DNA of 64,000 nt from assembly GCF_026151205.1 (NCBI RefSeq), contig NC_087078.1:13623118-13687117 (forward strand). Reading direction: 5' to 3'. The notes below the pieces were generated by a model that saw nothing but the letters and a program-made list of their open reading frames with translations, was not told the origin of the DNA and ran no database searches. This document shows, one piece after another, positions 43,192 to 57,000 of this stretch. How positions within the stretch are numbered: position 1 is the first letter of the stretch; each line of letters opens with the position of its first letter. This DNA comes from Bolinopsis microptera (Eukaryota; Ctenophora; Tentaculata; Lobata; Bolinopsidae). Made by a program: the position numbers and the translations under genes.

Positions 43192-43508
43192 GAAAACGTG
43201 GACTTTAGTCTGTAGTCGGGACACAGATTCTTGTTTCTGCTTATAATTGAGAAAACGTGAACTTATTAGTTAGACTGATTGAGATAACTCAGTAATATAT
43301 TGATGTGTGCTATTTCAATTAATATTTTAAATACCATTTAAAATCGAAGTCATCATTTAGACATTTAAGACGCCGAATTTTCTTTCTCAAAGTTCACGCC
43401 TGTCAGTGTCTTGACTCTTACAAACCAATTTGTAGCTTATATTAATGATGTGTAACAGATGTATAATAAGAGTCATATTTATTGTTCAAATATTTGACGT
43501 ATCTATAA

Positions 43509-43514
43509 AATAAA
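43509..43514 (+). terminator. Poly(A) signal candidate of GPATCH11
   Basis: AATAAA 318 bp after the stop codon, followed by a T-run. Confidence 0.4.
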
Positions 43515-43904
43515 ACGTATTTTTTTTTTAAATTAATAAACTTTCAAATTGTTACACAAATACATCATTTTATTTCAAAGAAAATATCGCCGAATGACCT
43601 TACATGCCTTGACAAGTGACCGAGTGTAAACAAAATAAGGGACACCGAAACACCAGTTGACCAGTAAACTGATCATAGCAATTACATCGGGCCCTAAATG
43701 CACCTATAAGTGAAGCGATGCTGCAACCAAGGCATGCTAGGTTTATTCCATTGAACTAATAAGGTTACAGCCTAAAATATAAATATAATAAATAACAATG
43801 TACCATAAATCATAATTATAAACACACTTTATTTAAAATATTTTATTAATTATACTTTTTATCAATTTATATTTAGACAATATAGTTACATTAAGGTAAA
43901 TTGT

Positions 43905-44600
43905 TTAACTGTCAGAGGATGTTATATGGTCGTTTAGAACTGTCCAGAGGTACTTAATTAAATGGGTTTTAAACACGGATGGCCTTGAGATTTCCCTTAA
44001 TTCATAAGGGAGTTTATTCCAAAGAATGTGTGCTCTGTAAGACTTAGATATGCCTGAACATCTGGTCTGGCTTGACGTAAGGTTTTGTGGAACTTGAGGA
44101 GAAATGTCACTAATCATACTGAGATCGTCTAGATGTGATCGCCTTAACCTACTTCCCATGAAACGTCGTAAGTAAGGTGGAAATGTCACAACTGACATGT
44201 CATAAAAAATATTATGAAAATATAATATATCCTTGTAATCAAACCTAACCGAGAGTGGAAGGATATTTAGTTCCTAACACGCTATGAAATACCTTTTTTT
44301 GTCCCTAAGGCTCAAGTAAATATCATTAAGGATCCACTTGATACCTCTTTTTGTATCGATTCAAGTTTTCTCCACCGAGGTTTCTGAATGAGGCCGCCAG
44401 ACAATTGTAAAATTGCTCAAACTCCAAGTAAAACAAACACAAAACTTGTTGACACACGCTGTAACCCCTTTTATTTTGATCGCGCGCCGATGAGGTATAC
44501 AACGTGTAGCAAAAAACTTGCAATGCATCCTCAATCCTGCATTTGCTTCATTTGTCATTTAATTGTTCATTGTATGTTTATAATGTATAACGCGCGCTGA
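43905..44600 (-). pseudogene. 5'-truncated LINE RT fragment
   Basis: Minus strand, end of an RT: IVWRPHSETSVEK, KRGIKWILNDIYLSLRDKK, ELNILPLSVRFDYKDIL and SYRAHILWNKLPYELR, which follow the usual order of the post-RT region (LESIQRRATKW..., LNLLPLSYRRE..., LWN.LP...). At least two in-frame stops occur (about 44279 and 44362). The catalytic RT core is missing. Confidence 0.7.
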
Positions 44601-45680
44601 GTTCAGAGTTGGACTCATCGACGGTCTTAATATTTAGAATAGATATTTTACGTGTATCACTATCGATCATACCACCCGTTAATTGCTTCATAGTCTATGT
44701 AATAAGCGCCATGAGTTGGCACAGAATTTGTTGTCTCTGATTTTGATAAATTTGGTACCAAAAGTTGTCTAAAAATATGAATAAAAATGTAATAGTCTCA
44801 AGTCTATGTAATAAGCGCCATGAGTTGGCACAGAATTTGTTATCTCTGATTTTGATAAATTTGGTACCAAAAGTTGTCTAAAAATGCGAATAAAAATGTT
44901 ACATAAATTATCACTGTTATAGTACTAGTACACGTTCATATTCATTCTGTGTACGCCGATGCGCGCAAAAAGAAAAATGGTGAACGCGTGTGTCAAGGCT
45001 TCGAGCTTGAAGTTGATTATTGAATCAACGATCAATATCTTCAATGCAATCTCGCTAAGCTCAACGCTGTACTGTGTGCTGTGGCGCACAAGTGCGCGGC
45101 CATTTCGCAGAAAATACCATGAGAGATTTATTACCTGAAAATTAAAGAGCGCAACGTTTACATGGGGACCCAGGCTGTTTGTCAAAAAGAATTAATGATT
45201 ATACGTAATATGTGAACGTGGAATTAACGACCCCTAATGCATTTGTCATACGTTGTATGACCCGCTCCCCCTGTATCGTCGAAGACGATACAGTGAAGCG
45301 ACCGTGGGGGTAGTGGAGGTAGTGGGGTAGTGAGGGTAGTGAGGGTAGTGAAGCGACCGTGAGGGTAGTGGGGGTAGTGAAGCGACCGTGGGGGTCACCT
45401 GCACATGATACAATAATGCATATAATGTGCGCCGAGTTTGGAATTGGACTCGTCGCGACTGGCGACGGTCTTATGAAACAAATATTTTACGAAATGTTCC
45501 CGATTGCAGATATGATGTTGTCATCCATGATGCAAAAATCTTCAGAAGTTTGCGGATTTGATTCACGATGTCAATCCTTCGCATTTCGCCGATCTGCATA
45601 CTGTGGTTGCGAGAAGAATTATTTGATGCGCGGCGCGACCCAGTAGTGCATCGCGCTACAATTTACGGATGTTCGATCAT
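44601..45680. repeat. Repeat-rich gene-free stretch
   Basis: Holds a 109-bp tandem duplication (44692-44800 and 44801-44909, a few mismatches), a MITE-end remnant (45198-45233), GTAGTGGG-type and gaagcgaccgtg minisatellites (45293-45390), and two copies of a word around 'gttggactcatcgacggtctta' (44605, 45440). No gene is supported. Confidence 0.6.
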
Positions 45681-45682
45681 AG

Positions 45683-45850
45683 GTAACGGGAAATTTGGGT
45701 CCTTGATATCAGGAGAGCTTGGATCACTGAACACGGAGCTAAACTGCTCCTGAAGTAAGTCCGCCATCTGATTTGTGTCAGTAGTGATCTCCTGTATGGT
45801 TTGCATCAAATAGCATGTTAATACTGGATTTGATAGTTGAGAGGGATCGG
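45683..45850 (-). pseudogene. Short CR1-like LINE ORF2 fragment
   Basis: Encodes NQMADLLQEQFSSVFSDPSS, matching the linker upstream of the RT in copies F and G (ILQ.Q(F/Y).SVFSDP). Confidence 0.65.
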
Positions 45851-45864
45851 GCATAACTCATTGT

Positions 45865-46785
45865 TCATATGCTGCGCCGTTTCAAATTAAAAACCGGATA
45901 AAGTTGAAATTCAATATTTTTTGGCTGATGTTTTAAAAAAATTGAATTACGAATCAACGAAACGTGAATGGTACAGGGAATTTGGCTATCAACATCAAAC
46001 CGTGCAACGAGTCTAACGGTTATTCTTCTAAATAAATCAAATACCTTTTTGTCTAATGCAGCCAAACTTTGGAACGCTGTTCATAAAAAATTAAACTTCA
46101 TGCAATTGCCTAGAAACGTCTATTAACTTGATAAAATTGAGAACCAAAGCACTATTAATACAAGCAAAGGCAGTTGACTTAAAAGATACTTGGACTCCAA
46201 ACAATTTTAAATTGCAGTAATTTAATCTAATTGCAGCGGTACACACTTTCTATTACTATCATGATTGTACTATAGTAGACAGAAAATCTCTCAAATCGAT
46301 TTTGGGCTCTTTTAACCATTTGTTCTAATGTTTTTAAATTTACAAAATTTTTTATCGGAACGAATTAATTAATATTTAATAATTTATTCAGTAGTTTCAT
46401 CTGATATTGATATTGATTATATTGATATTGTTATTATTGAACGAAGTTAACTCTAGACATAAATAATATTACTTCTTTTAACAAAGGAACTTGGGTATAA
46501 ACGACCAAGTTTGCATACATTTCTATCCAATCAAGAATTCAGGAGGCAAAGGTGGGTGCGTAAACTTTATGGTATGCACTCTCCGATCCTGTATCACCCT
46601 GGATTCTTTTCGACGTATCTTTGTAAAAGGTATACACCTTCTAGTCAATCTCTTGCTACTCCAAGTCCCTTATGATATCTGATCTAAAGTTCGTGCTAGT
46701 TATTTATATGAAATATATTTTTGTCTGCTATAATAGATACTAAATAAAATTGTTGTTTTCTTGAAATTGTTGTTTTGTTTTCTTG
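45865..46785 (+). mobile_element. Second copy of element C (5'-truncated LINE)
   Basis: Starts in the RT C-terminus (SNAAKLWNAVHKKL, one frame), then after an apparent frameshift INLIKLRTKALLIQ to TAA at about 46218-46220, then the 3' UTR shared with 8174-10244 and the tail of TTGTTGTTTTCTTG repeats near 46748-46785. It lacks the 1.35 kb insert of the other copy. Confidence 0.7.
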
Positions 46786-48043
46786 ATTAATAAACAATCT
46801 AATACTTAAAAAATCGAATTAAAATGCTAGGAGACATAAGGGGGCAACATTTCGATTTTAGGATTAGGTTGATTTATTACAGATATTAGTACTGAGTACT
46901 AGGTTAAATTAAGTATGGTTTTAAAACTACTTTTCTGAATGGAATGGATTTACAAATAAAGATTTTTCAAGTTTATACCCGTGATTTCCCATTTTTGCTT
47001 TAAATTGTTTAAAATTTTTAATCTTGTTAGCATTTACATGTTATTATCATTAAGGGTTAAATTGCGGGCCATCACTCTTCTGTCAAGGACCAAAACTGTT
47101 TATGCTGATATAGCAGTATTTTATCATAGGGGTGCTGTCTACAATGACTTGTCCTGTGGCTCGTGTAGACCTATACTTAATCCAGGATATTGTTGGTGAA
47201 TTATGCCATCTCTTGCACCATTAGATGTCTGCTTCAGTTTCTATAAATAATTGTGAATTCTGGACAATTTACTCAAAGATCTTCAAGATAAATTCTGACT
47301 TCAAAATATAGTTTCAAAATAAATGTCTTATTAAGAGCACATAGTCCACACAACATTTTGTTTATTGTTGAAAAAAGAATTCAATGCTGAGCCTATAAAC
47401 TGCTCTTTCATTCCAGATCCCAGACAATTGATATCTAAATTAACATTGGGATTGTCTTCTTCTTCTTAACAGCGGCACCATGACTCGTTTACTTTTGATA
47501 ACAAGAAGCCCAAATATTAATTGGTGTATAAAATTATTAACTAACTTCCCAACTTATTTCCCAAATTATTTCCCAACTTATTTCCCATACCAGTTTCTTG
47601 CCACTTTGTTTAATAATAATTTGTGTCTTTCCTTCAACATGTGAGACTGACATTGAACTTCTCCATACAGGCTGTGAGCTGTCCATAAATGTTGTCAATA
47701 GACTTGTGAGCTCACTTGGAAAGCATTGCAACCTTGAACATTCATATCCCTAGTTGTTTCAAAGTCCTATGCTTAATGTATTCACCACAGTAAAACCCTG
47801 ATTTACTAAAGTTGTCAGGAAAGGAATTAAATACATTAATGTTAAGATTCACACCGAATAAATGTAAATAAACACCCAGTATCTCGGGACCTAGTAAATC
47901 AGGGTTTTGCTAAAGTAGTAACTTTAGAATTTCAATAATTCCGATTAAATATTTTATATTATTTACAAGTCCTGAACAATTCCAATAACTTAAAACCGTG
48001 ATTTATCTAGGAAAATGGGAAGCGTAGATTGATCTGAATAACT
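46786..48043. other. Gene-free stretch upstream of the consortin-like gene
   Basis: AT-rich; no gene seen. Two words around 'ctgatttactaaa' and its complement at about 47800 and 47895 form a loose inverted pair. The promoter of the downstream gene should lie near its right end. Confidence 0.35.
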
Positions 48044-51000
48044 ATGAATGACCCAGTGAGTATAGTGCTACTAATCTTGTGTGACTTATTTTTCCTGCCA
48101 TGTTGTATGAAATATTTGCTTATCAGTTTGTTATAATACCTTGACTGTATTCCCAGTTTTTTAAACTGCCAATGCAGCACCACCTTATAATAACGTTATA
48201 ACTTGCCTAATTTTTTATTTTTTCCTCCCTTCAACGTCTGCACAATAAGACTAAATCCTCTATCCCCAGGAAAGTGAAGACCTAGCATCGAGTCCAGATC
48301 TCCCGTCAAATATTGCAGTTGTTGGGTCCCCTGATGATGCAGCTAGGAGAACCCAGGAATGGTTAAAGGAGTCTGTAGAGGACACATTCTCTGACAGTGA
48401 TAATGAAACAGAGGAGAGCTTGGTATCTGAGGTAGGTCACAGTTCAGGTTAAATGTTAGCCAGGCGGACAGATGACCCTAAGTTTAACATTGAGTAGTAG
48501 GAGTGTCTATTCTATATGATATGTTAATATTTAATAGTGTAGTAATAATGTATTAAAGTTTTGTTCAGCCAAGTTACTGTGTGGCTCTCAGCTGTGCCGT
48601 GATTATTCATGTTCCTTCAACTCGTTGTAATGTAGATAATAGAAATTATGTTATTATATATTAGTAGTAGTAGTAATGAAGTATGTGGTATGTTGTAATT
48701 TAGTGCCTTGTAATGTAGTAATGTAGATAGTATTTATATATAATTGATACTCTTTCTACTCGTAATGTTAGTATTTAGAAAAACACGTGTCAGGTATTCG
48801 TACTCCATTGTTCTATTCGCTGTAGTCAACCACATTTAAAATGTGCGGTAATACATTAGATTGATGTGAAAGTACATACCGCTGTGAGAACATTGTACTT
48901 CATGCCGTTACTGTCTCACTATACTGCAATTCTGCAATAATAATTTAGCAACATTTTATATGTGCATTGAAGCGTGACTCCCACGAGAAGTTACACTTAC
49001 AGAATATACTTATTACTTAAATAGCACTATATCGATGTGTAACTTTTAGTTTACTGAACATCATTATAACACCGTTATCAGCTGAATCTAGTGAGTGATC
49101 AATGTTACAATAATTTATCAAGTTCTCGTTTGTTGTATTATTGTATCCAAATAGTAATCAATAGGTAAATTATATTAAGAAACTATTAAGAAATAGGTAA
49201 ATAAATTCTAGTATTTGTAACACGATACAAACGTCTATTAAAATGATACATTGATGCGTGACCTAGTATTAAAAAGACAACACAAATATTGTTTTATTTC
49301 TTAAGAAATGATTTAAAAGATTCAAAATGCTATAAATAAATAAATGAATCAATAAATTCTACTCAGGAAAGTAACAATCAAGCTAGATTTTTTGTTATAG
49401 TAGTGTTGAAAATATCAATGATATAATTGAAACACTCAGCTCTGAGTGTATTCAAAGAAATGATAATCGATCGAATCTACTGTGCAGTGTTAGAAAAGCA
49501 CATTAAATTAATACAATAGAACAGTTCAGAGTTTAAACTAAACTTATGACCCAAAGATATACTTTGAATAATCTTAATCTCCTTAGAAACTATTGGATGA
49601 TTTAAATGACAAATTTTACAGGAAGGGGAGGAAAAGAGGGGTCCCAAACGCAAAAAGAAGATTAAACGTGATACAAGTTAGTTTTTAAGCTTTTTGATTC
49701 AATAACTAATCAGTGACCAGCTCCCTTATGTTATGAATTTAAAAGCTTTGTTAGGAGAGATAGAGAGAGAAAGCGGCAAACCAATCTTTTAAAATCTATT
49801 ACTAAATAGTTTCTTAGCAGTTGCTAAATGATTTCTAAACGGTTTCTAAATAATTACCAAATGGCTTCTGAAAGATTTCTACTAAGATTATAAATAGTTA
49901 TAAACAGTTCAACAACTAGTGCCTACTTAATATTTGAATAATTTTCCTGATAACGACGCTTAACCCCATCTACCTGCCCAGAATACATTCCAACCCTAAA
50001 AGACCTGCAACTAGTGGGGGACATCCTGTTCACTGAGCGCCCTACAGTCGGCTACTCAATGGATGAGCAGAAGGAGCTCATAGCCCTAGGTGACGTCACT
50101 AATTTAGCATCCGAAGGACGGGTTTCCGTTTTTGAGAAAGGGGTTCAGTTTGAGAAGAAAGGAAAACCTGGGTAGGCTCATTTTTAAGATCTGTTTTGTG
50201 TGTAACCATTTACTTTGTATAATACAGAGCTTTTCTTCACATGAAGTACCTAAAGTAAGTATGATATTGATGTACATAACCTGTTAATATTGTTATTGAT
50301 ACATGATATGATATTGATACTGTTTGGCACCTTGACAACCGAATAACACCCTCAAATACCGTTATATGAGTCCGCTTTTAAGGTCAAGAAAATTAGTGTA
50401 GCAGATCACGCATTGTTATTTAGTTCCGTAATATCGCTTTAGAACTTTTTTCTTGACAAATCTGTTTAAAATACCAACAAAAGGGACATCAGCACTCTAT
50501 AAATAGAATAATTGTTGTATTTAAGTTGAATTCATACTTTGTAATTTAGACTTTATCCAATAACTGTCAGAATAACTATTCCAAATTAAAGTAACATGCT
50601 CATTGCTCATTCATCTCAGAACTTAGCAACACGTCCCCACATCTAACTCCCACTTCTCACAGACTGGCACTGCAATGTTACCTAGCTTGCATACAAGGGC
50701 TAGACGGACAAGTTGGCAAGTTCCCGCAACTGCCCCAATGTTTGCGGCACATTGCGCGGCTCTACTTTGCAGAGGAGGAGTATGAGAAAGCTGTGCACTT
50801 TGTTCAGGCTGAGAAACTCTACTACGAGACTGCTATTCTAGGTAAATGGTAGAATAGTGTAGATAAGTACATTTCACAGTGTGTGTTTGATTACATGATC
50901 CAATATTGAATGGAATAAAGGCAAAAGGGGTTCAATAAGTTATTGATATCTCTGTGTTAACATAACCATAATAATCACGACAACGATGTTGACAAATTAA

Positions 51001-54000
51001 GCATTATATTTGGTTAATTGTGCTATTGTAAGTAATGTATGGGGCGTTAAACACTATCTATGTTTCTTTAGTATTTTTCTGTTCATTCCCAAAAATCATT
51101 ATTATGAAGAACTTTATACATCTAAAGACCATATTATTGGGGGGGGGGGGGGGGGGGGGGGTTGGGGGCGGGTCACTTTATTATTGGCATCCAAAATGTG
51201 ATGTAGAAAACTCTGGAACTCCTCATCATTAAAAGTGAGAAATTAACAGCTTCAGTGTTTTTAACTTTTTAATAGATGAATCGCACACATGTTACCATGT
51301 AATCATATATGTGTAATATATACAGCACCTGAATAATCAGCTACTAAAGTTGTGAACAAGGAAGTTTGTGAGTTGTGCATAATGATTGGCATGCTTGTGG
51401 TGGCTAATTTCATCTACAACTCTCTCTGTATGCATGCTATATCAGCTCTGTCATACTAAAGGTAAAATAATTATCATTATAATCAGAGATTATAATCTAA
51501 TCATGTCCATAGTATATTCAAATAATTAATGAGTATTGAGGTATACGCAAAGCTATGTAAAACTTCTGTCATTTCTACAAATATTTTTAAACATGCTAAT
51601 TCTTTGAGTGGTTAATTATTAATTAAACTAATCAATTAATCATGATATTCGCTCATTCCATATATAAATTATATATATATATATATATTTCATGACATTA
51701 GGTTGTGAAACGCTTGATCATTTTAATCACTATGCAACTAAATATCAGCTGCTGTCATATTATATTCCTGTAATCAGTTTATAAGGTTCGACCAGGTGAT
51801 AAGAAAATATCACTTAAGAACTGAATTAGGCTCCGAAACTTGACTCTAGGAAGGCTCTCGGTACAGCGTTCACACACAGTATTCCAGTCTATATTATACA
51901 TGATGCCAGTACCGAATAGTACCGAGTCAGTACATTATTACACATTACTACTAATAAATACAATATGTGTACTGACTTTTCTGGAACAATACCTGTCGTA
52001 CAACATGTTAACAATTGCGCGGTACACACAATATGCCACCTTTCATACAGTGTGTGACAGTGAGTTGTCTGTTAACTTAATTACCTTACATCTGCTGTAA
52101 GTCTCGTTCTTACATAGATTTACATTGTAAAGAGTACCTTGATGTGGCTGATATAGATTTGGGTTCAATGGTCGGCTCTCCCCATTATATATTCTGAAGG
52201 GTCGGCTGTCCCCAGAGATTCTCAAGGGTTGGCTTATTCCAAATATTCTCAAGGGTCGGCTCCCTCAAACTATTCTCAAGGGTCGGATCTCCCCAAATAT
52301 TTTCAAGGGTGAGCTGTCCCCAAATATTCTCCAGAGTCGGCTGTCCCCAGATATTCTCAAAGGTCGGCTCTCCCCAGATATTCTGAAGAATCGGCTCTCC
52401 CCATAGGTTCGGGTTCAAGGGTCGGATCTCCCCAGAGATTCTCAAGGGTTGGCTTATTCCAAATATTCTCAAGGGTCAGCTCTCCCCCAAATATTCTCAA
52501 GGGTCGACTCTCCCCCAAATATTCTCAAGGGTCGGCTCCCTCAAACTATTCTCAAGGGTCGGATCTCCCCAAATATTTTCAAGGGTGAGCTGTCCCCAAA
52601 TATTCTCCAGAGTCGGCTGTCCCCAGATATTCTCAAGAGTCGGCTCTCCCCAGATATTCTCAAGAGTCGGCTCTCCCCAAATATTCTTAAGGGGAGATTG
52701 AAAAAAAAAAGAAGAAAAAACTCGCTCATTTCTCTACAACGTCGAAGGGAACGCTATATGACTATATCCTGCTACACATGTGGAAGATCCTCCATGGGTC
52801 CATCAGCAACGATCTGAAGATTAACTTCAAGACCTCGAACTGGCATTAAAGCAGTTGTCCCCTCCCTACGAAGGGGTGTTGCTGCTTACCACCAGAGCCT
52901 CTTATGACAATTCGTTCGCTGTTATTTGCCCACGTCTCTGGAATTGTCTTCCTGCTTACATCAACAGGATGAATTTGAATCCTTCAAAATACAACTCACA
53001 TCCTTGCTCCGGCAAATCCCTGACCAGCCTTCGGTCAAGTGATACACATTCCCTAATACCAACTCCATCCTGGAATGGCTAAAGGATCCTGTTACATCGG
53101 AGCTATGGGGCAGTCAAGATAGTTGATGACCCTGTTGCAGTGCGCTAAACCCAACAAAAGTAACAAAGTAAAATAAGGGTCAGCTTTCCCTAAATATTCT
53201 CAAGGGTTGGCTCTCCCCAAATATTCTCAAGGGTTGGCTCTCTCCAAATATTCTCAAGGGTCGGAACTAATCAATTATTCTCAAGGGTCGGCTCTCCCCA
53301 AATTACCCTCAAGTATTATAGCCGCTCCATTTAAGGAATGATACGAATTATCTGATCAGCAAAGTTTATCCATAGGAGAACAACTTAACCGTTTTTACCA
53401 AAAGATAATTTGATGAATAATATGGCACAAGACCTTTTAAGTTTTTAATCCAATGCAATGATTGGAACTAATCCTGTCATTTATTTACAGCTACCACAGG
53501 CAGAAAGACAGAAGAAGAATCCGATGTTTCAGATGGACCTCAGGATCTAAAGTCTATGATGATAGCTCGAGCTCAGGAATTTGAGCAACTTGCAGACATG
53601 TGTCTCCACAGCAAAAAGTATGCAATCTATTCTTATTTGTAAAGATATGACGATGTTTTGTGTGTTCTGAGCTATTTGTGAGCCAGCAGCTGTGATACTT
53701 GGCTTGCTGCACTGCTCGTGATTTGAGAGTGCACTTGTGTGCTATGGATACAGATTTGCACTCCTATCGATAAAAATATTTAGAATACACAAATTGACAT
53801 GAATTATCCATCAAAGAGCTGAGGAAGCTACTTTTTGTTTTAACCATATCTTCTTGTGAATTCACCATTAAAATCAATTAGTGAGATTACACCCCTTTTC
53901 AGTGTCGGATTAGCTCTGGACTACATTGGGAAGGTTCGTTTTGAATGTTTAAACCTTGTTATTGTAATATATTTAGTTATATCTAATCTAGGTCAGTGTA

Positions 54001-57000
54001 GGTCACTATCGGTAGAACCTTACAAGATATCACGTGCCCATTGGCAAACTACAAGCTTTTGAGTTTTGTTAACGTAACACGCATGGTTTTGGTTGAATAA
54101 AAGAAAGCCGCGCATTTCCATGCAATCGCATGCAGCTGCGCGCGCACATTATATTGGTATACAGCTATATAGCTAGCTAGCACTTCTAGGTAGTTGTGTT
54201 GTGTTGTAGCTACTCAAGGTTCCAGTAGTTGAGGTCCTGTAAAATCGCAATTTCTTGTTTATCATTAAATTTCTATTCTTGAAAACTTCTCCATTTACAG
54301 AACAATTATGTTGAATTTCAAAATGAGTCAGTTGCTTAAATGGGCAATAATTCAATCTCGACAGGCTGCCAAAATCAACGAAGCAGTGTACGGGAAAAAC
54401 GATCACAAAAGTCGACAGAGTTACGAGAAGTTCTCGTACATATACGCGGAAGCCGGCAAACTACAGTACAATGGTGAGTTGTGATTGTAGCTATACTTAC
54501 TTTGCTGGCTTCACTGTAGTTAATCTTACTTTGGTTACTTTGGTTGTGTTTATCCTCGTAGCAGGAAGGGTCATCAGATTTCTGACCACCTCGATGGCGA
54601 GTAGTCTACCAGGGAATTAGACCAGCTGCAGCTATAACCGGAAGTCGGAGGGTTGTCCGGTATCAAAGCAATAAACTTGGACAAACTAACTTTAAACGAC
54701 TCAAACGTAGCTTCAGCTTTAATATTATCAGGCACTTTGTTCCACAGTTTTGGTCCTCTTACAGCAAATGAGCTGTCATAGAGTGTCTGGTTGCTCGAGG
54801 AACTCAACCTAGACAGGGAAGGGATGATTGCTCGGGTACCATGTCTGGATGTTTTTGTGAACCTTATATTGCTGCAATTGGGGACAACATTGTGAAGGAT
54901 CTTCCACATCATCAGAATAGTGTACCGTTCCCTTCTGCGCTGCAGTGACATTAGCTTTAGATGTGAAAGCCTCTCCCAGTAGTTCATATTTTCCAGACCG
55001 CATATACGATCGGTGAATGTTCGCTGGACCCCCTCCAAAAGCTGGATCTCAGTCACCTTAACAGGGTCCCACAGCGGACAACAGTACTCTAGTAGGCTTC
55101 TGACCTTATATAGGGTAGTCATTACGGTCCTATCACGAGTTTTGAAGACACTAAACACCCATGACAGTGTGCTTCTAGCTTTCTTGACCATATTACCGAT
55201 CTGTTTGGACCAGTTCAGATCGCTTGATACCATAACTCCGAGGTCTCTAACGTTCTCAACGGGATGTAGTATTTCCTCGCTGGAGACCTTGTAAAGTAGA
55301 GTTTCCACGTAAAAAGGGAGTTCAGAAAAGGTACTTTTTCTATTGTGGAGATGATTCAGGAGCTCAAACTTCTGTTCGTGGAGCTTCATGTTGTTGCAGC
55401 GTGACCAGTCGAGAATACCGTACAGATATAGATCAGCCTGAAGCAGCAGACAGTCCTCAAAGCAATCGATACGTTTGGAGACCCTAGTATCGTCAGCAAA
55501 GAAGCTTACCTTAGAAGAGGTAACAGCTAGCTCTAGATCGTTAATAAACAAAATGAACAATAGTGGTCCTAACACACTTCCCTGAGGGACACCACTTAGA
55601 ACCCTGGCACTGTCCGAATGAACACCGTTTAGGACTACAACCTGTTCACGGTCAGAGAGAAATGACTGGATCCAGCTTAGAAGTTTGCCGTGAAATCCGT
55701 ATCTCTTTAACTTTAACAAGAGAAGGTCCAAGTCAACTTTGTCAAACGCCTTGGCGAAGTCGAGGTATATGGAGTCTGTGTCTTTCCCCTGAGTAAACCC
55801 TTCAAAGATGTCATCAAAGTGATCGAGCATTTGGGTCAAGCAGCTTCTGTTCGATCTGAAACCATGTTGTTTGTCAGATAACAAATTGTTGGTTTCGAGA
55901 TGCTGAACCATGTGTTTCCTAACCACTCTTTCATAGACTTTGACTACATGTGAGGTCAGAGTAGCCGGTCTGTAGTTAGCAGCATCACACCTGCTACCTT
56001 TCTTGAAAAGCGGTGTGACATATCCAGTCTTGTAGAAAGTTGGGACTATGCCTTTATACATGGACTCAGACCAGAGGAGATGAATCGGAACACTCAAGCT
56101 TGAAGCACATCTTTTAAGGAGAATAGCAGGAATACCATCGGGTCCGGGTGCAGAGTCCAGCTTAATCTCAGATATAGCTTCCACGATGTGGTTAGGTGTG
56201 AGTACCAGTTCTGTATCCCTGCTAGTGAGAGGTGGTTCTGTAAATGTAGGTAGTGACTTATCAGGGCAGTTGGGGTCACTAAAGACAGAACAGAACTGTT
56301 GCTGCAGTATATTAGCTAACTCTTTCCGTTCAGTTACCAGTTTCTTATCACGGTTTAGAAGAGTTGAAATATTGTGCTTAACTTTAGAAAAAGATTTAGC
56401 GTATGAGTAAAAGTATTTAGGATTGACTTTAATTTTATCCACTGCTCTCTTTTCACCTTTATCAAGATGGTGGACTATAGCTTCCTTGATCTCATAGCAA
56501 ATTAATCCAATTTCGTCTTCAAGTTTCTTGATTCGAGCTAGGTCATTGGCACACTTTGCAGCAGAGAGACGGGTTTTAAGTCGTGACTTCTTCCTTCTCA
56601 GCGAATTATAAAGCTTCGGCTGGCCAGTTGGTGGTCGTTTCCGAGGAACATTTTCCAGGCATATATTAAGCACTGTCCGTGTAAACTCTGCGGGAAATTC
56701 TTCAAAAGTGCTTGCGTCTCTCAAGTCCTTCCAATTCACTCTGTTCAGGATCTCAGTAATCGGTTCGAAGTCTGCCCGATTAAAGTCTAGGGCTCGGAAG
56801 CTCATTTCGTCAAGATATGAAGCCTGAGCCTTCTCCATCAGACCAGGGTTAAAGGATAGCAGTACATTAACCATGTCATGATCAGATATTTCTGTTGCTT
56901 CACAAGTTACATCAGATACTAGCCGATCATTGTTACACAAGACGAGGTCTAGTGTACTGTTTCCCCTGGTTGGAACAGTAACCACCTGACTCAGCAGATG

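Noticed and set aside
45359-45753. Two overlapping ORFs of 61-95 codons
   Set aside because: They begin in a GTAGTG minisatellite and overlap an antisense LINE fragment; no domain.
52185-52817. Long repetitive open frames as a tandem-repeat protein gene
   Set aside because: The unit is 27 bp, so any frame without a stop in one unit stays open; it lies in an intron and has no promoter or homology.
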